Assembly: GCF_004194535.1 (NCBI RefSeq)
Contig: NZ_CP025781.1
Span: 1,054,001-1,118,000, forward strand
Reading direction: 5' to 3'
DNA length: 64,000 bases
From: Iodobacter fluviatilis
GTDB lineage: Bacteria; Pseudomonadota; Gammaproteobacteria; Burkholderiales; Chitinibacteraceae
The stretch's first letter is position 1. The number at the start of each line of letters is the position of its first letter. Below the pieces are notes generated by a model, which worked only from the letters and a program-made list of their open reading frames with translations, was not told the origin of the DNA and did not search any database. Positions 16,343-25,369 of this stretch are shown piece after piece. Made by a program: the position numbers and the translations under genes.

Positions 16343-19009
16343 ATGACCTTCGATCTACTTGCCTCCTTCGCCGCTGCCTTTAATCAAGACAATCGCCTTA
16401 TTACACTGCAACTTGGCGATGGCGGGGTATGGGGTGAGCAGCTGCTGCCTCAAACGATAAGCGGCCAAGAGGGCGTTAGCCAGGCTTATCGCTATCAAAT
16501 TGACTGCCTATCGTCCGATGGCTCCTTAGAGCTGAAATCGCTATTGGGTCTGCCAGTAGTGATTGCAATTAGCGATGCCGATGGCGGCAAGATTGAGCGT
16601 TGCGGGGTGATTACCCAAGCCCAGTTACTTGGCTCAGATGGTGGCTTTGCTAAATATGCTTTAACCATAGAGCCACCGTTTGCCCTGCTGCGCTATCGCC
16701 GCACTTCACGCGCTTTTCAGGATTTAAGCGTTCCAGACATCATTAAACAGGTACTGGCCGAGCATCAGGCGATAAACCCCGTGTTTGCTGCTGTGCAAAC
16801 GCTGGATTTTAAACTCACCGACACGCACCTGCCGCGCTCTTATTGCCTGCAATACCGAGAATCTGATTTTGATTTCTTAACGCGACTCATGCACGAGGAA
16901 GGCTTGGCATGGCGATTCGTGCATTTAGCTGGCGATAATCCGCAAGTACAACTCGTGATATTTGATGACGCCTTTGCTATCCCAGAGGCGCAAGAAATGC
17001 AAGTTAGCTTTCATAGTGCTGACGCTACGGAGGAGAGTGATTCTCTTACCGAATGGACAACTCAGCGGCAAATCGGCAGCAGCTCGGGTTCCCTTGCCAG
17101 CTTCGATTACAAAGCCACCACAACGAATCAAAGCTTTGATGAAAGCCGCATTGATCAAGGCGATGGCGGGCAGCAAATCCAGACCAGCCTTGAAGATTAC
17201 GATACCCAGACCCACTATTACGCCAGCGATACAGAGGGCCTCAGCCACTATGCCAACTTGCGTCAGCAAGCTTTGGACGCGCAAAAGAAATCCTTCACCG
17301 GCTCTGGTACTTTGCGCAGCTTACAAGCCGGGCAATGGTTCCGCCTAGAAGGCCACCCAGCGCATGAGGGGACTTCAGCCGAGCAACGGGAATTCGCCAT
17401 CACTGAGCTTAAATTCACCGCCAATAATAATTTGCCAGCAGATTTAACTCAGCAACTTGGCCTAGTCGCCCACAGCCTGCTAGCCCCTGCGGCCGCCAAG
17501 CCCTACCAAGCCGATTTCACCGCCCAAAGGCGCGGCCAGCCGATTACACCTAACTTTGCTCATACCGAACACAGCAAACCCAAAAGCCTAGGCGTACAAA
17601 CCGCCACCGTGGTTGGCCCACAAAGCAGCGGTGCCGACTCTAGCCAACAAGCAGAGGTGCATACGGATGAGCACGGCCGCATAAAAATAAATTTTCACTG
17701 GCAGAGGGTTAAGGAGCACCCCGAGTTTGGCGCAAATATGGATGATAAGTCATCCTGCTGGGTGCGCGTCTCCATGCCAAGTGCCGGTGCAGGCTTTGGT
17801 CACCAGTTTATTCCGCGCATCGGCCAGGAAGTTCTGGTGGATTTCCTCGAAAATGATATCGACCGCCCCATCGTCACCGGCGTAGTCCACAACGGTAGTC
17901 ATCCTGTACCCACATTTAGCGGCGCAGGTGCTTTGCCCGCCAATAAAACGCTATCTGGCATCAAAACCAAAGAATTTGAGGGCGGCCAGTATGGCGAGCT
18001 GCTGTTTGATGATAGCAAGGGTGAAGTCCGTACTAAATTATCTAGCGAGCACGGTAAAACCCAGCTTAACCTTGGCTACTTAATCCACCCACGTACTGAT
18101 GGAAAAGGCGAAGCACGCGGTGAAGGCTTTGAATTACGCAGCGACAAACAAGGTGCCATTCGCGCCAGCGGCTTACTGATTAGCACCGAAGCCAAAGGTG
18201 ATGCATCCAGTAAGCAGCTAGACCGCAGCCCCGCCCAAAGCCAGCTGGAATCGGCCCTAGACACCGCTAAAAACCTCGGTGAATACGCAGCTAAACAACT
18301 CGCCGACAGCATGGAAACCGGCGACGACGATCAAACCGTCAAGCCCGACAACAGCGCAGGCGACAAAGCCACCACCGGCCATCTGCACCACCACGTACAC
18401 GCCAGCAAAAGTTTTGAAGCAGGCAGCAACACGGATCAAGACGGCAAAAGCAAATCCAAAGAGCAAACCGGCCAACAAAAAATCATCCTGCTGCACGGGA
18501 CCGACGGCATCGCCATCACCACCCCGCAAAGTCAAACCCTCAGCGCAGGCACAAACCTAGATCAAATCGCCCAGCGTGACACCAACCAAAGCACCGGCCG
18601 CCGCTGGATTCATAACGTAAGCCAGCACATCAGCCTGTTTGTGGGTGGTATCAAAGACCAAATCACCCTAAAGCTGATCGCCGCCAAAGGCCAGCTGCAA
18701 ATGCAGGCGCAAAGCGACGATATTGAAATCACTGCCGACAAAAACACCAAATTCACCGCCATCAAAGGCAAGGGCTTGTTTAACGCCAAGCAAGAAATCC
18801 TGATGACCGCTGGTGGCGCTTATATCCGCATCAAAGACGGCAAGATCGAGCTGCATGCACCGGGGAAAATCAGCATTAAAGGCGGCAGCCATGATTGGAG
18901 TGGGCCAGCGCAAATGATGCCAACTTTGCCGCAGTTTCCTCATTCAATTTGTAAATCCTGCATACTAAAAGCAAAAGATGCGGGCAGCCCTTTTGCGAGA
19001 AAAACATGA
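16343..19009 (+). CDS. vgrG: T6SS tip protein VgrG with DUF2345 extension
   Basis: Trimeric spike of a type VI secretion system that carries effectors out of the cell. The N-terminal gp27-like region (about 1-380) includes YRESDFDFLTRLMHEEGLAW. The OB-fold/gp5 region includes VHTDEHGRIKINFHWQR (near 436) and SMPSAGAGFGHQFIPRIGQ. A needle of repeats follows and then a DUF2345-type domain, about 660-860, with ITADKNTKFTAIKGKGLF. Length 888 residues. It overlaps the next gene by four bases (ATGA), so the adaptor is translationally coupled. No sheath, baseplate or TssM genes are in the window, so this is an orphan vgrG island relying on a T6SS elsewhere. Confidence 0.95.
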   Translation: MTFDLLASFAAAFNQDNRLITLQLGDGGVWGEQLLPQTISGQEGVSQAYRYQIDCLSSDGSLELKSLLGLPVVIAISDADGGKIERCGVITQAQLLGSDGGFAKYALTIEPPFALLRYRRTSRAFQDLSVPDIIKQVLAEHQAINPVFAAVQTLDFKLTDTHLPRSYCLQYRESDFDFLTRLMHEEGLAWRFVHLAGDNPQVQLVIFDDAFAIPEAQEMQVSFHSADATEESDSLTEWTTQRQIGSSSGSLASFDYKATTTNQSFDESRIDQGDGGQQIQTSLEDYDTQTHYYASDTEGLSHYANLRQQALDAQKKSFTGSGTLRSLQAGQWFRLEGHPAHEGTSAEQREFAITELKFTANNNLPADLTQQLGLVAHSLLAPAAAKPYQADFTAQRRGQPITPNFAHTEHSKPKSLGVQTATVVGPQSSGADSSQQAEVHTDEHGRIKINFHWQRVKEHPEFGANMDDKSSCWVRVSMPSAGAGFGHQFIPRIGQEVLVDFLENDIDRPIVTGVVHNGSHPVPTFSGAGALPANKTLSGIKTKEFEGGQYGELLFDDSKGEVRTKLSSEHGKTQLNLGYLIHPRTDGKGEARGEGFELRSDKQGAIRASGLLISTEAKGDASSKQLDRSPAQSQLESALDTAKNLGEYAAKQLADSMETGDDDQTVKPDNSAGDKATTGHLHHHVHASKSFEAGSNTDQDGKSKSKEQTGQQKIILLHGTDGIAITTPQSQTLSAGTNLDQIAQRDTNQSTGRRWIHNVSQHISLFVGGIKDQITLKLIAAKGQLQMQAQSDDIEITADKNTKFTAIKGKGLFNAKQEILMTAGGAYIRIKDGKIELHAPGKISIKGGSHDWSGPAQMMPTLPQFPHSICKSCILKAKDAGSPFARKT

Positions 19010-19773
19010 TGATTGATCTTTATCCGCAACAAACGGCCCAAGTTTTGATGCAGTGGCTAGAGCCGAGCCTAAGCACGGAAAATCACCTGTATGCATTGCT
19101 GGATCACAGCTTTGATCCAAAACTGCTGCTTAAAATGAAGAATCGCATTAGCTATACGGCTTTGTATCAGGATCAGGGAGGGGATGTGGAAGTCTCGCCC
19201 TTGCTCTGCCCGCTCAATACGCAAAGCGGGCTGCAGGCACAGATTGAGCTTTTACTGCAGATCACTGCAGGGCAGCCCATGCTGAGTTTCTGGCTTAGCC
19301 CGCTCGATAGAGAGGCGGTTTTTAGCCACTTTGCCAATTATTGTGATGTCATTCTTTTGCCTGAAAAAATAAGCATGATTTTGCGTTACGCGGATACGCG
19401 TATTTTGCCCAATCTGCTTGCTACTTTAAGCCCAGAGCAAAGCGCCATGTTTTTACGCCCTTTTATGCAGCTGGCTTATTTTGATCGCGCAGCGAAGCTG
19501 GTGGTTGTGAATGGTGCTCATCAGCCGCAGATTGCGGATAAGCCGCTGATATTGAATGAACTGCAATTCAATCAGATGATGGATCACTCCCTGCCTGATC
19601 AGGTATTGCAGCAAATCTACCGTGATCAATTACAGGCGCTACTTCCTGCACAAGCGTCGCTGGCTTATGCCCAGGTAAGCAATGAGTGTATGGCGGCAAG
19701 GGCAGAAGGCTTAACTGAGGTTGCCGAAGTGGCATCCTTTTGCACGGCGCGCTTACAAGAGAGCAGGCCTTAA
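19006..19773 (+). CDS. DUF4123-domain T6SS effector adaptor
   Basis: Probable cytoplasmic chaperone that loads the downstream effector onto VgrG, by analogy with Tap/TEC proteins of the DUF4123 family. The N-terminal half has the family pattern: YALLDHSFDPKLL, then an aromatic-rich strand with PLLCPLNTQSG. The C-terminal helical region includes FLRPFMQLAYFDRAAK. Length 255 residues is usual. The position directly between vgrG and the effector/immunity pair, with a start overlapping the vgrG stop, supports the role. Family assignment is by pattern only. Confidence 0.82.
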   Translation: MMIDLYPQQTAQVLMQWLEPSLSTENHLYALLDHSFDPKLLLKMKNRISYTALYQDQGGDVEVSPLLCPLNTQSGLQAQIELLLQITAGQPMLSFWLSPLDREAVFSHFANYCDVILLPEKISMILRYADTRILPNLLATLSPEQSAMFLRPFMQLAYFDRAAKLVVVNGAHQPQIADKPLILNELQFNQMMDHSLPDQVLQQIYRDQLQALLPAQASLAYAQVSNECMAARAEGLTEVAEVASFCTARLQESRP

Positions 19774-19802
19774 ATAAGTGATGCAGCACAAAGGAAATAA
19801 CA

Positions 19803-20531
19803 GTGTTTAAACAGTATCTATGCATTTTGTTCGTGCCTTTATTATTTGCCTGCCAAAAAGATATTTCAGCAGATGAAGAAGCGCTAGCCGCGGCCAGTAA
19901 AGTGCCTGCTGATAGCGTAACGGTGTCGGTAGATCAGGTGAATTACAACGCCGATTTAGAAATTAAATACACCGCCTTTGATGTGTCTGGCGGCAGCCCC
20001 AAAGAGGCAGTTGCCGGTGGGATTGTTGTGCCGCTGGCGGCAGGCGGGGCCAAAAGCTGCTGCGTGAACTTGCCTAAAGTCTGGCGGCCGGGGATTAAAA
20101 TTAAGGTGGAGTGGCAAGAGGCAGATAAGGAAATTCGCCCTGAAATCTACCGGCAAACGCAGGAAATACCACGCTATGAAAAGCCAGGCGATGTGTATCT
20201 GGTGTTTTACCCCGAGCATCAGCTGGAAGTAATTGCCTCGCCCGTGGAGCCATCGCACCCAGATTGGCCAGGCAAAATCAAAGCGCCTCCGCTGGATGCT
20301 TGCCTGCAAAAAAACACCAAGAAATTTTGTATGCAATCGTTGCCGAAGTATGGAATTGGGTCAAAAGAGGAACAAGCCGCAAGAATGCGACAGTCGTGTA
20401 CAGAAAAGGCAATTAGAACATCTAGCAATCCACCAATAAATAGAGAAGCATGTAAACAGCTAATTAATGACTGTTTAGATAAGTGGAATATTGACAAAAA
20501 AATGTGCTCATTAACCTTTGAGGAAGAATAA
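19803..20531 (+). CDS. DUF3304-like lipoprotein, candidate Tle1 immunity protein
   Basis: Predicted lipoprotein: signal peptide with lipobox LFAC and lipidated Cys17. The middle region (GGIVVPLAAGGAKSCCVNLPKVWRPG) has the double-Cys pattern of DUF3304 proteins that accompany T6SS lipases. The C-terminal 60 residues are lysine- and cysteine-rich. Start is GTG at 19803 with AAGGAA seven bases upstream. It lies immediately before the phospholipase effector and ends two bases from it. A periplasm-facing lipoprotein in this place is the expected immunity partner (Tli1 type), protecting the cell from its own phospholipase. Function is inferred from context. Confidence 0.75.
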   Translation: MFKQYLCILFVPLLFACQKDISADEEALAAASKVPADSVTVSVDQVNYNADLEIKYTAFDVSGGSPKEAVAGGIVVPLAAGGAKSCCVNLPKVWRPGIKIKVEWQEADKEIRPEIYRQTQEIPRYEKPGDVYLVFYPEHQLEVIASPVEPSHPDWPGKIKAPPLDACLQKNTKKFCMQSLPKYGIGSKEEQAARMRQSCTEKAIRTSSNPPINREACKQLINDCLDKWNIDKKMCSLTFEEE

Positions 20532-20533
20532 AA

Positions 20534-22675
20534 ATGGCCGCACGATTTGCTGAGCTTTGCCGCCCCTTACCTTTGATGCTAGATGGTGCAGAGCAAATTG
20601 TTAGTGGCATAGCTTTTGATGAGCCCTCCTGCCTCACCTGCGAAGAAGATATCTTTCTCGGCTTTTTTTTCGATGGCACCAATAACAATAAATATCGGGA
20701 TACGCCTGAATACTGCCATAGCAATGTGGCCCGTTTATACGAGGCTTATCCGGGCAAGGGCACGGTGTCGCAGCTGGCTTTAACCAGCGGCGCAGCCAAA
20801 GCGGATGAGCCTTACCTAAAGGGGCCGGGAACAGATCCGTATTTGTATCGTAAAACCTATATTCCCGGCGTGGGTACGCCGTTTAAAAAGCTGGGGGATA
20901 GCGGTGAAGATCGTGATAAAACAGGCGGGCTGGCCGCGGCTATGCATGCAGAAGTCAGAATGTGCTGGGCTCTGCTGCAAGTCACCAACCATATTTCTGC
21001 CGCTTTGCTGGGTGAAAACCTGACTGATCCGCTGGATAATGACGGCAAGCTGGCGCAAAAGATGCTTGATCGCTGGTATGGGGAGCAAAAGCCGCTGCCG
21101 CCCACGCTAAAAATACAGCCTTATCAGACCAAGCCGGGTCAGTGGTTAGAAATACCCAATCCGCAGGCGGACTTTAGCCGAGCGACGGTGCTGGCTAAAC
21201 GCAGCCAGGCATTGCACGAAAAAATTAAAGTAAGGCTGGCCAATAAGCCTTCATTACGGCGGGTCAGGATTTCGGTGTTTGGGTTTTCTCGCGGAGCGGC
21301 AGAGGCCCGTGCATTTTGTAACTGGCTGCTGAATGCCTATGGCGGCGGGGTGGGCGGGATAGCGCTGAGTATTGATTTTCTTGGCTTGTTTGACACCGTA
21401 GCATCGGTAGGGATTTCCCGGTCTGCACCTGGGGCAGATGGTCATTATGCTTGGGCCACCGAGCAGAATTTAAGCGTTTCTTCCAGTATTAAACGCTGTG
21501 TGCATCTGGTGGCTGCGCACGAGGTAAGGGCTTCGTTTCCTTTGGATTCGGTGGGAAGTGGCCGTCATTTGAAAGAGGTGGTTTATCCCGGAGTGCACTC
21601 CGATATTGGCGGCGGTTATTTGCCGGATGATCAGGGGCGGGCGAATGGTAAGGGTAGCGAGGGAGATCAGAAAAAAATCTCGCAAATTACGCTGGCACAA
21701 ATGTACCGAGAGGCGCTGATGGCGGGCGTGCCGATGACTAATCCAAGCGAATGGAAGGGCTTTCGGGAAAGTAATTTTAAAATTGATAGCCAAACGATTA
21801 AAAAATTTAACGACTATGTGCAAGCTACCAGCAAGCTTAGTACCCCATCGAGCAGCCCAGTCAGTAAAGCCAGCCTGGCGGCGATTGACCCGATGTGGCC
21901 TGTTGAGCGCCAGCCTTCGATGCCCCTGCTAAAACTGATACATCAGCACTATGGCTATTTTTTGCAATGGCGGCGCTCCATTCTGGGGCATGCCCATGAA
22001 CAGGCTAGCCTGAATGCATCTACTGCCGTTTCTAAGGCACAAGATATTGTTGATTTTAAGGTGACAGATCAGCAGTTCAAGCTAGAGCTGGATTTTTTGC
22101 AGGATCAATCCTCGTTTAAATATTTAAATTCTGATGATCCGGTGATTGAAAAAATACTTAGAGGAACAAGCGTTGCTACAAGCGTCTTTCCTGGCCCTAT
22201 AGTATCCACGGGCCTGAGTTTACTTGCTCGGCATTCGGTCGCTAATGTAATGAAAGATAAACAAAAAGAATGGGATGAGGGAATTAAAGCATTGTGGCTA
22301 GGCCACTGCCCAGCGCCGTGCCTGCCTTTTTTTGAAACATTAATGCATGATTCAAGAGCGTGGTTTAAGCCACTTGGCGCAGAAGCCGCTGACGAGACTA
22401 AAGTAGAAATAGCAAAGCTTCAGCGTGAAAATCATGAGTTAAAGCAAAGAAATGAAGCGCTTCTTACTCACCCAGATTTATTGCAGCGTTCGGGCGTTGC
22501 GGTCACAGAGGTGCAAAGACTCAAAGAAAAAAACACGGCCCAAATAGAAGAAAATAATAAAATAATCAAAGAGTACAAAACAGGCCGACGTGTGCGGCTT
22601 ATTTACGCTGGGCAAGAGCCTTATCGAATGTATGGTTATTTACGCTGGCGGCATATCTTTGCTGCAGCAGGCTAA
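20534..22675 (+). CDS. T6SS phospholipase effector, Tle1 family (DUF2235)
   Basis: Predicted antibacterial phospholipase delivered by VgrG into the periplasm of competing cells. The N-terminus has the DUF2235 signature LGFFFDGTNNN. The nucleophile elbow is GFSRG at 250-254 with Ser252. LFDTVAS gives candidate Asp287 and PGVHSDIGGGY gives candidate His355. A C-terminal segment DSRAWFKP and a final GYLRWRHIFA are also typical of Tle1. A charged coiled-coil stretch at about 630-690 precedes the end and may bind the adaptor. Length 713 residues. No signal peptide, as expected for T6SS cargo. Start is two bases after the lipoprotein stop. Confidence 0.88.
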   Translation: MAARFAELCRPLPLMLDGAEQIVSGIAFDEPSCLTCEEDIFLGFFFDGTNNNKYRDTPEYCHSNVARLYEAYPGKGTVSQLALTSGAAKADEPYLKGPGTDPYLYRKTYIPGVGTPFKKLGDSGEDRDKTGGLAAAMHAEVRMCWALLQVTNHISAALLGENLTDPLDNDGKLAQKMLDRWYGEQKPLPPTLKIQPYQTKPGQWLEIPNPQADFSRATVLAKRSQALHEKIKVRLANKPSLRRVRISVFGFSRGAAEARAFCNWLLNAYGGGVGGIALSIDFLGLFDTVASVGISRSAPGADGHYAWATEQNLSVSSSIKRCVHLVAAHEVRASFPLDSVGSGRHLKEVVYPGVHSDIGGGYLPDDQGRANGKGSEGDQKKISQITLAQMYREALMAGVPMTNPSEWKGFRESNFKIDSQTIKKFNDYVQATSKLSTPSSSPVSKASLAAIDPMWPVERQPSMPLLKLIHQHYGYFLQWRRSILGHAHEQASLNASTAVSKAQDIVDFKVTDQQFKLELDFLQDQSSFKYLNSDDPVIEKILRGTSVATSVFPGPIVSTGLSLLARHSVANVMKDKQKEWDEGIKALWLGHCPAPCLPFFETLMHDSRAWFKPLGAEAADETKVEIAKLQRENHELKQRNEALLTHPDLLQRSGVAVTEVQRLKEKNTAQIEENNKIIKEYKTGRRVRLIYAGQEPYRMYGYLRWRHIFAAAG

Positions 22676-22743
22676 ACTCGGGGGCGAACATAGTCAGCAG
22701 CTTTCACCACTTCAAAATAGCTGATTTGCCCCCACCCCAGCCC

Positions 22744-22911
22744 CAAGCAGCCTGTCGGACTTAAGACTGATCTACTACGGAAAAGCCGGATTTGGCCATA
22801 TTCAACGCATTTTTTCGTTGAATAGCCAGCTATTCGCCTCAAAAATCCGTTAAATCTGTCTCGAACCGGGCTTTCCCTCGCTACGATCGCTTAAGTCCGA
22901 CAGGCTGCTAG
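22744..22911. repeat. 164-bp palindromic element, copy 2
   Basis: Core 22746-22909, exactly 164 bp, with the same 20-bp inverted ends as copy 1. It is the most diverged of the four inside, with changes near 22803 and 22847-22872, suggesting it is older. Left flank is CA instead of CT. It lies 70 bases after the phospholipase stop codon and its hairpin could act as a transcription end. Confidence 0.88.
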
Positions 22912-23254
22912 TACCTTATTTACATAATTATTAAAAATAAACCAGCATAAAATTGCACGGTAATTACACCAAAATATACTGTTAGAAAAGTATTGATATT
23001 TCAGCGGTAAAATAAAGAAAAGTAGTCAGCAGATTGATAAGCATCAATGTTGCAGTGCAACATAAAGGGGATGTTGACTAGATTACTTATTTCTTTTGGA
23101 AAAACCATGTGCTTTCATGAAACCGACTATCTAGCCCGTACCCAAAACATTATCCCGCAGCAGCCCATCTGGATTCAACTTTGGCTGGAATACTTGGATG
23201 GTAACGTGGCATAGCATTAAAGATGCGATATCGCTGTGCCGTTCTACCTTAGCT
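22912..23254. other. AT-rich segment between two palindromic copies
   Basis: About 340 bases between copies 2 and 3, which have the same orientation. A 35-codon open frame at 23107-23214 (starts MCFHETDYLARTQNI, plus strand) is preceded by TTGGAAAAACC. I do not recognise it and it may be chance or a broken gene fragment. Nothing else supported. Confidence 0.35.
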
Positions 23255-23420
23255 AGCAGCCTGTCGGACTTAAGACTGATCTACTACGGAAAAGCCGGAT
23301 TTGGCCAGATTTCACGCATTTTCTCGTTGAATAGCCAGCTATTCGCCTCAAAAACCCGCGAAATCTGTCTCAAACCGGTCTTTCCCTCGCTACGATCGCT
23401 TAAGTCCGACAGGCTGCTAG
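23253..23420. repeat. 164-bp palindromic element, copy 3
   Basis: Core 23255-23418, exactly 164 bp, near-identical to copies 1 and 4. It is directly flanked by AGCT on both sides, compatible with a four-base target duplication, or with insertion into a CT/AG site if the flanking CT and AG belong to the element. Confidence 0.9.
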
Positions 23421-23488
23421 CTTGTGAATGGGTTTGTATCGGGTGTGCAAGTCGCGTCTCTTGCGCACCGCCTTTGGCCTTAAGCCGC

Positions 23489-24064
23489 TCAACGCCAGCG
23501 CAGCAAAACCCACAGCAACACCGCACTATTAATCAGCACCGTCGCCCAAAACACCACCAAAAACGCAGCCTTTTTAGATTTATGCCTCAGCACCCGCTGC
23601 GCCAACAAAGCCCCCGGCCAGCCACCCAACAGCCCCAGCAAATGCAAAGTGCTCTCTTGAGTGCGCCAGCGGTTATTCTTGGCGGCGGATTTATCTAGGG
23701 CATAGGCAATAAAAGCCACGATGCTCATCAACAAATAGCCACCAGCAATCAGCCACGGCAAACGCCCGATATAGCAGGCAGAGACTATAAATGCACAAAA
23801 CACCAGCACCCAAATCACAGGCCAAGAGCCAGATTCAGCCGCAGCCACCCTTCGCTGCCCCACAAAACAAACCTGCTCCGCCCGAAACCGGCCCTTGTCA
23901 TCACGCACCTGCACATAAGTAATCAAATCGCCCTCTGCTGGCCGCTGAGTGCGATTTTCAAACGCCTTAATATGCAAAAAAGCCCGCTCACCGCCGCCGT
24001 TTTGAACGACAAAACCAAAGCCTTGATCATCCTTCCAACTACTGATTTTTCCTTGAAAGCGCAT
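23489..24064 (-). CDS. Cold-shock domain plus DUF1294 membrane protein
   Basis: Two-part protein. Residues 1-66 form a cold-shock/OB-fold nucleic-acid-binding domain, with KGFGFV-type RNP1 as DDQGFGFVVQNGG and RNP2-like AFLHIKAF. Residues about 80-190 hold three to four membrane segments and the DUF1294 signature ALDKSAAKNNRWRTQESTLHLL, then GLLGGWPGALLAQ. Such fusions are known in many proteobacteria with unknown function. Start ATG at 24064 has GAGG just upstream. It is divergent from the Fic gene, with 186 bases between start codons. Confidence 0.88.
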   Translation of the reverse strand: MRFQGKISSWKDDQGFGFVVQNGGGERAFLHIKAFENRTQRPAEGDLITYVQVRDDKGRFRAEQVCFVGQRRVAAAESGSWPVIWVLVFCAFIVSACYIGRLPWLIAGGYLLMSIVAFIAYALDKSAAKNNRWRTQESTLHLLGLLGGWPGALLAQRVLRHKSKKAAFLVVFWATVLINSAVLLWVLLRWR

Positions 24065-24187
24065 AGAACCTCGTTTGGTAATTTAAAAAGGAGAGAGGAA
24101 ACACTACTGCAAAGTTCTGAGCACGCAAACACAGTGATTCGGCCATTAGAGACGTCGGATTGTAACAGTGCGGCGAATAGTTTATTT

Positions 24188-24252
24188 ATTCACCGCATAT
24201 TTTGCAGACATTATATTGCTCTTGCGGTGAATGCACTCCATAATCACCGCAT
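24188..24252. promoter_or_regulatory. Triplicated ATTCACCGCA motif at the fic start
   Basis: ATTCACCGCA at 24188-24197 and its exact reverse complement TGCGGTGAAT at 24223-24232 form a 10-bp inverted pair. A third copy (AATCACCGCA, one mismatch) at 24242-24251 overlaps the fic start codon. The arrangement looks like an operator array for autoregulation, perhaps by the winged-helix end of the Fic protein itself (inference). Confidence 0.5.
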
Positions 24253-25369
24253 GAATAGCGGCGATTACAAATATATATGGCAGTCTAGCGACTGGCCAAA
24301 TTGGCATTACGATCTGGCAGCGCTGGCAAAACCACTGGCTGAGGTTTGCCGTGCCCAAGGCATGCTGCTCGGGCGATTAAGTGATGTGGGCATGAATCTG
24401 CGTGAGCAAGCCAGCCTGCTGGTATTGACCGAAGATGTACTTAAGACCAGTGAAATCGAAGGCGAGCACTTTGATGCCTGCACCGTACGCTCATCGATTG
24501 CACGACGCCTTGGCGTTGATATTGGCGCACTAGCTGCCACAGACCGACACGTCGAAGGAGTGGTCGAGATGGTGCTGGATGCAACAAGCCACAGTGCAGA
24601 CGCCCTCACATTAGATCGCCTATTCGGCTGGCATGCCGCCCTGTTTCCGACCGGCTTTAGCGGCATGAGCCGCATCCAGATTGGCGAATTCAGAGCAGAT
24701 GAAGATGGCCCAATGCAAGTTGTTTCCGGGCCGATTGGTCGGCAAAAGGTGCATTACGAAGCGCCTCCGGCAGAAGGCTTGCAGCAGGAAGTGGCTCATT
24801 TTCTGGATTGGCTAAATAGCGGAAGCCTAGAAGACCACGCCATTTTAAAGGCAGGGATTGCGCACTTATGGTTTGTAACCCTGCACCCCTTCGATGATGG
24901 CAACGGCAGAATTGCCCGCGCGGTGGGTGATTTACTGCTGGCGCGTGCGGATGGCAACACTCAGCGCTTTTACAGCCTGTCGGCACAAATCCAGCGCGAG
25001 CGAGCTGGCTATTACGACATCTTGGAAAAAACCCAGAAAGGCACGCTGGATATCACACACTGGCTAAGTTGGTTTCTTGCCACCCTGCTCCAAGCCATTG
25101 CACAAGCCCAGCTCACTCTAGATGCCGTACTCGTAAAGGCGAATTTCTGGCAGCGCTGGTCGGCAACATCATTCAATGAAAGGCAAATCAAATTGCTCAA
25201 CCGTCTACAGGATGGCTTTGAAGGCAAACTCACCTCAAAAAAATGGGCCGCCATCGCCAAATGCTCCACCGATACCGCACTCAGAGACATTACTGAATTG
25301 CTGAATCTGGGGGTGCTGCATAAATCCGAATCGGGTGGGCGTAGTACTTCTTATGAGCTTTCGGCTTGA
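24251..25369 (+). CDS. Fic-family protein with N-terminal DUF4172-like domain
   Basis: Predicted AMP transferase or related nucleotidyl-modifying enzyme acting on a protein hydroxyl. N-terminal residues 1-90 match the DUF4172 pattern (YIWQSSDWPNWHYD). An inhibitory-helix motif TSEIEGE lies at 66-72, so this is a self-inhibited class II Fic protein. The catalytic loop is HPFDDGNGRIAR with His212. The C-terminal 90 residues look like a winged helix-turn-helix. The start ATG at 24251 gives 372 residues. A longer frame back to 23972 would overlap the divergent cold-shock gene and lacks family sequence. No strong ribosome-binding site is visible. Confidence 0.88.
   Translation: MNSGDYKYIWQSSDWPNWHYDLAALAKPLAEVCRAQGMLLGRLSDVGMNLREQASLLVLTEDVLKTSEIEGEHFDACTVRSSIARRLGVDIGALAATDRHVEGVVEMVLDATSHSADALTLDRLFGWHAALFPTGFSGMSRIQIGEFRADEDGPMQVVSGPIGRQKVHYEAPPAEGLQQEVAHFLDWLNSGSLEDHAILKAGIAHLWFVTLHPFDDGNGRIARAVGDLLLARADGNTQRFYSLSAQIQRERAGYYDILEKTQKGTLDITHWLSWFLATLLQAIAQAQLTLDAVLVKANFWQRWSATSFNERQIKLLNRLQDGFEGKLTSKKWAAIAKCSTDTALRDITELLNLGVLHKSESGGRSTSYELSA

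Noticed and set aside
16343-22675. Full T6SS locus
   Set aside because: Only tip, adaptor, lipoprotein and effector are present; no sheath, baseplate or membrane-complex genes.
23198-23698. Open frame running through palindromic copy 3
   Set aside because: The translation of the 164-bp element gives similar peptides wherever it is inserted (also near 11618-11869 and 36151-36429), and no stretch looks like a real protein.
23972-24250. N-terminal extension of the Fic gene
   Set aside because: It would lie antisense to the cold-shock/DUF1294 gene and precedes the conserved YIWQSSDWP start of the family.
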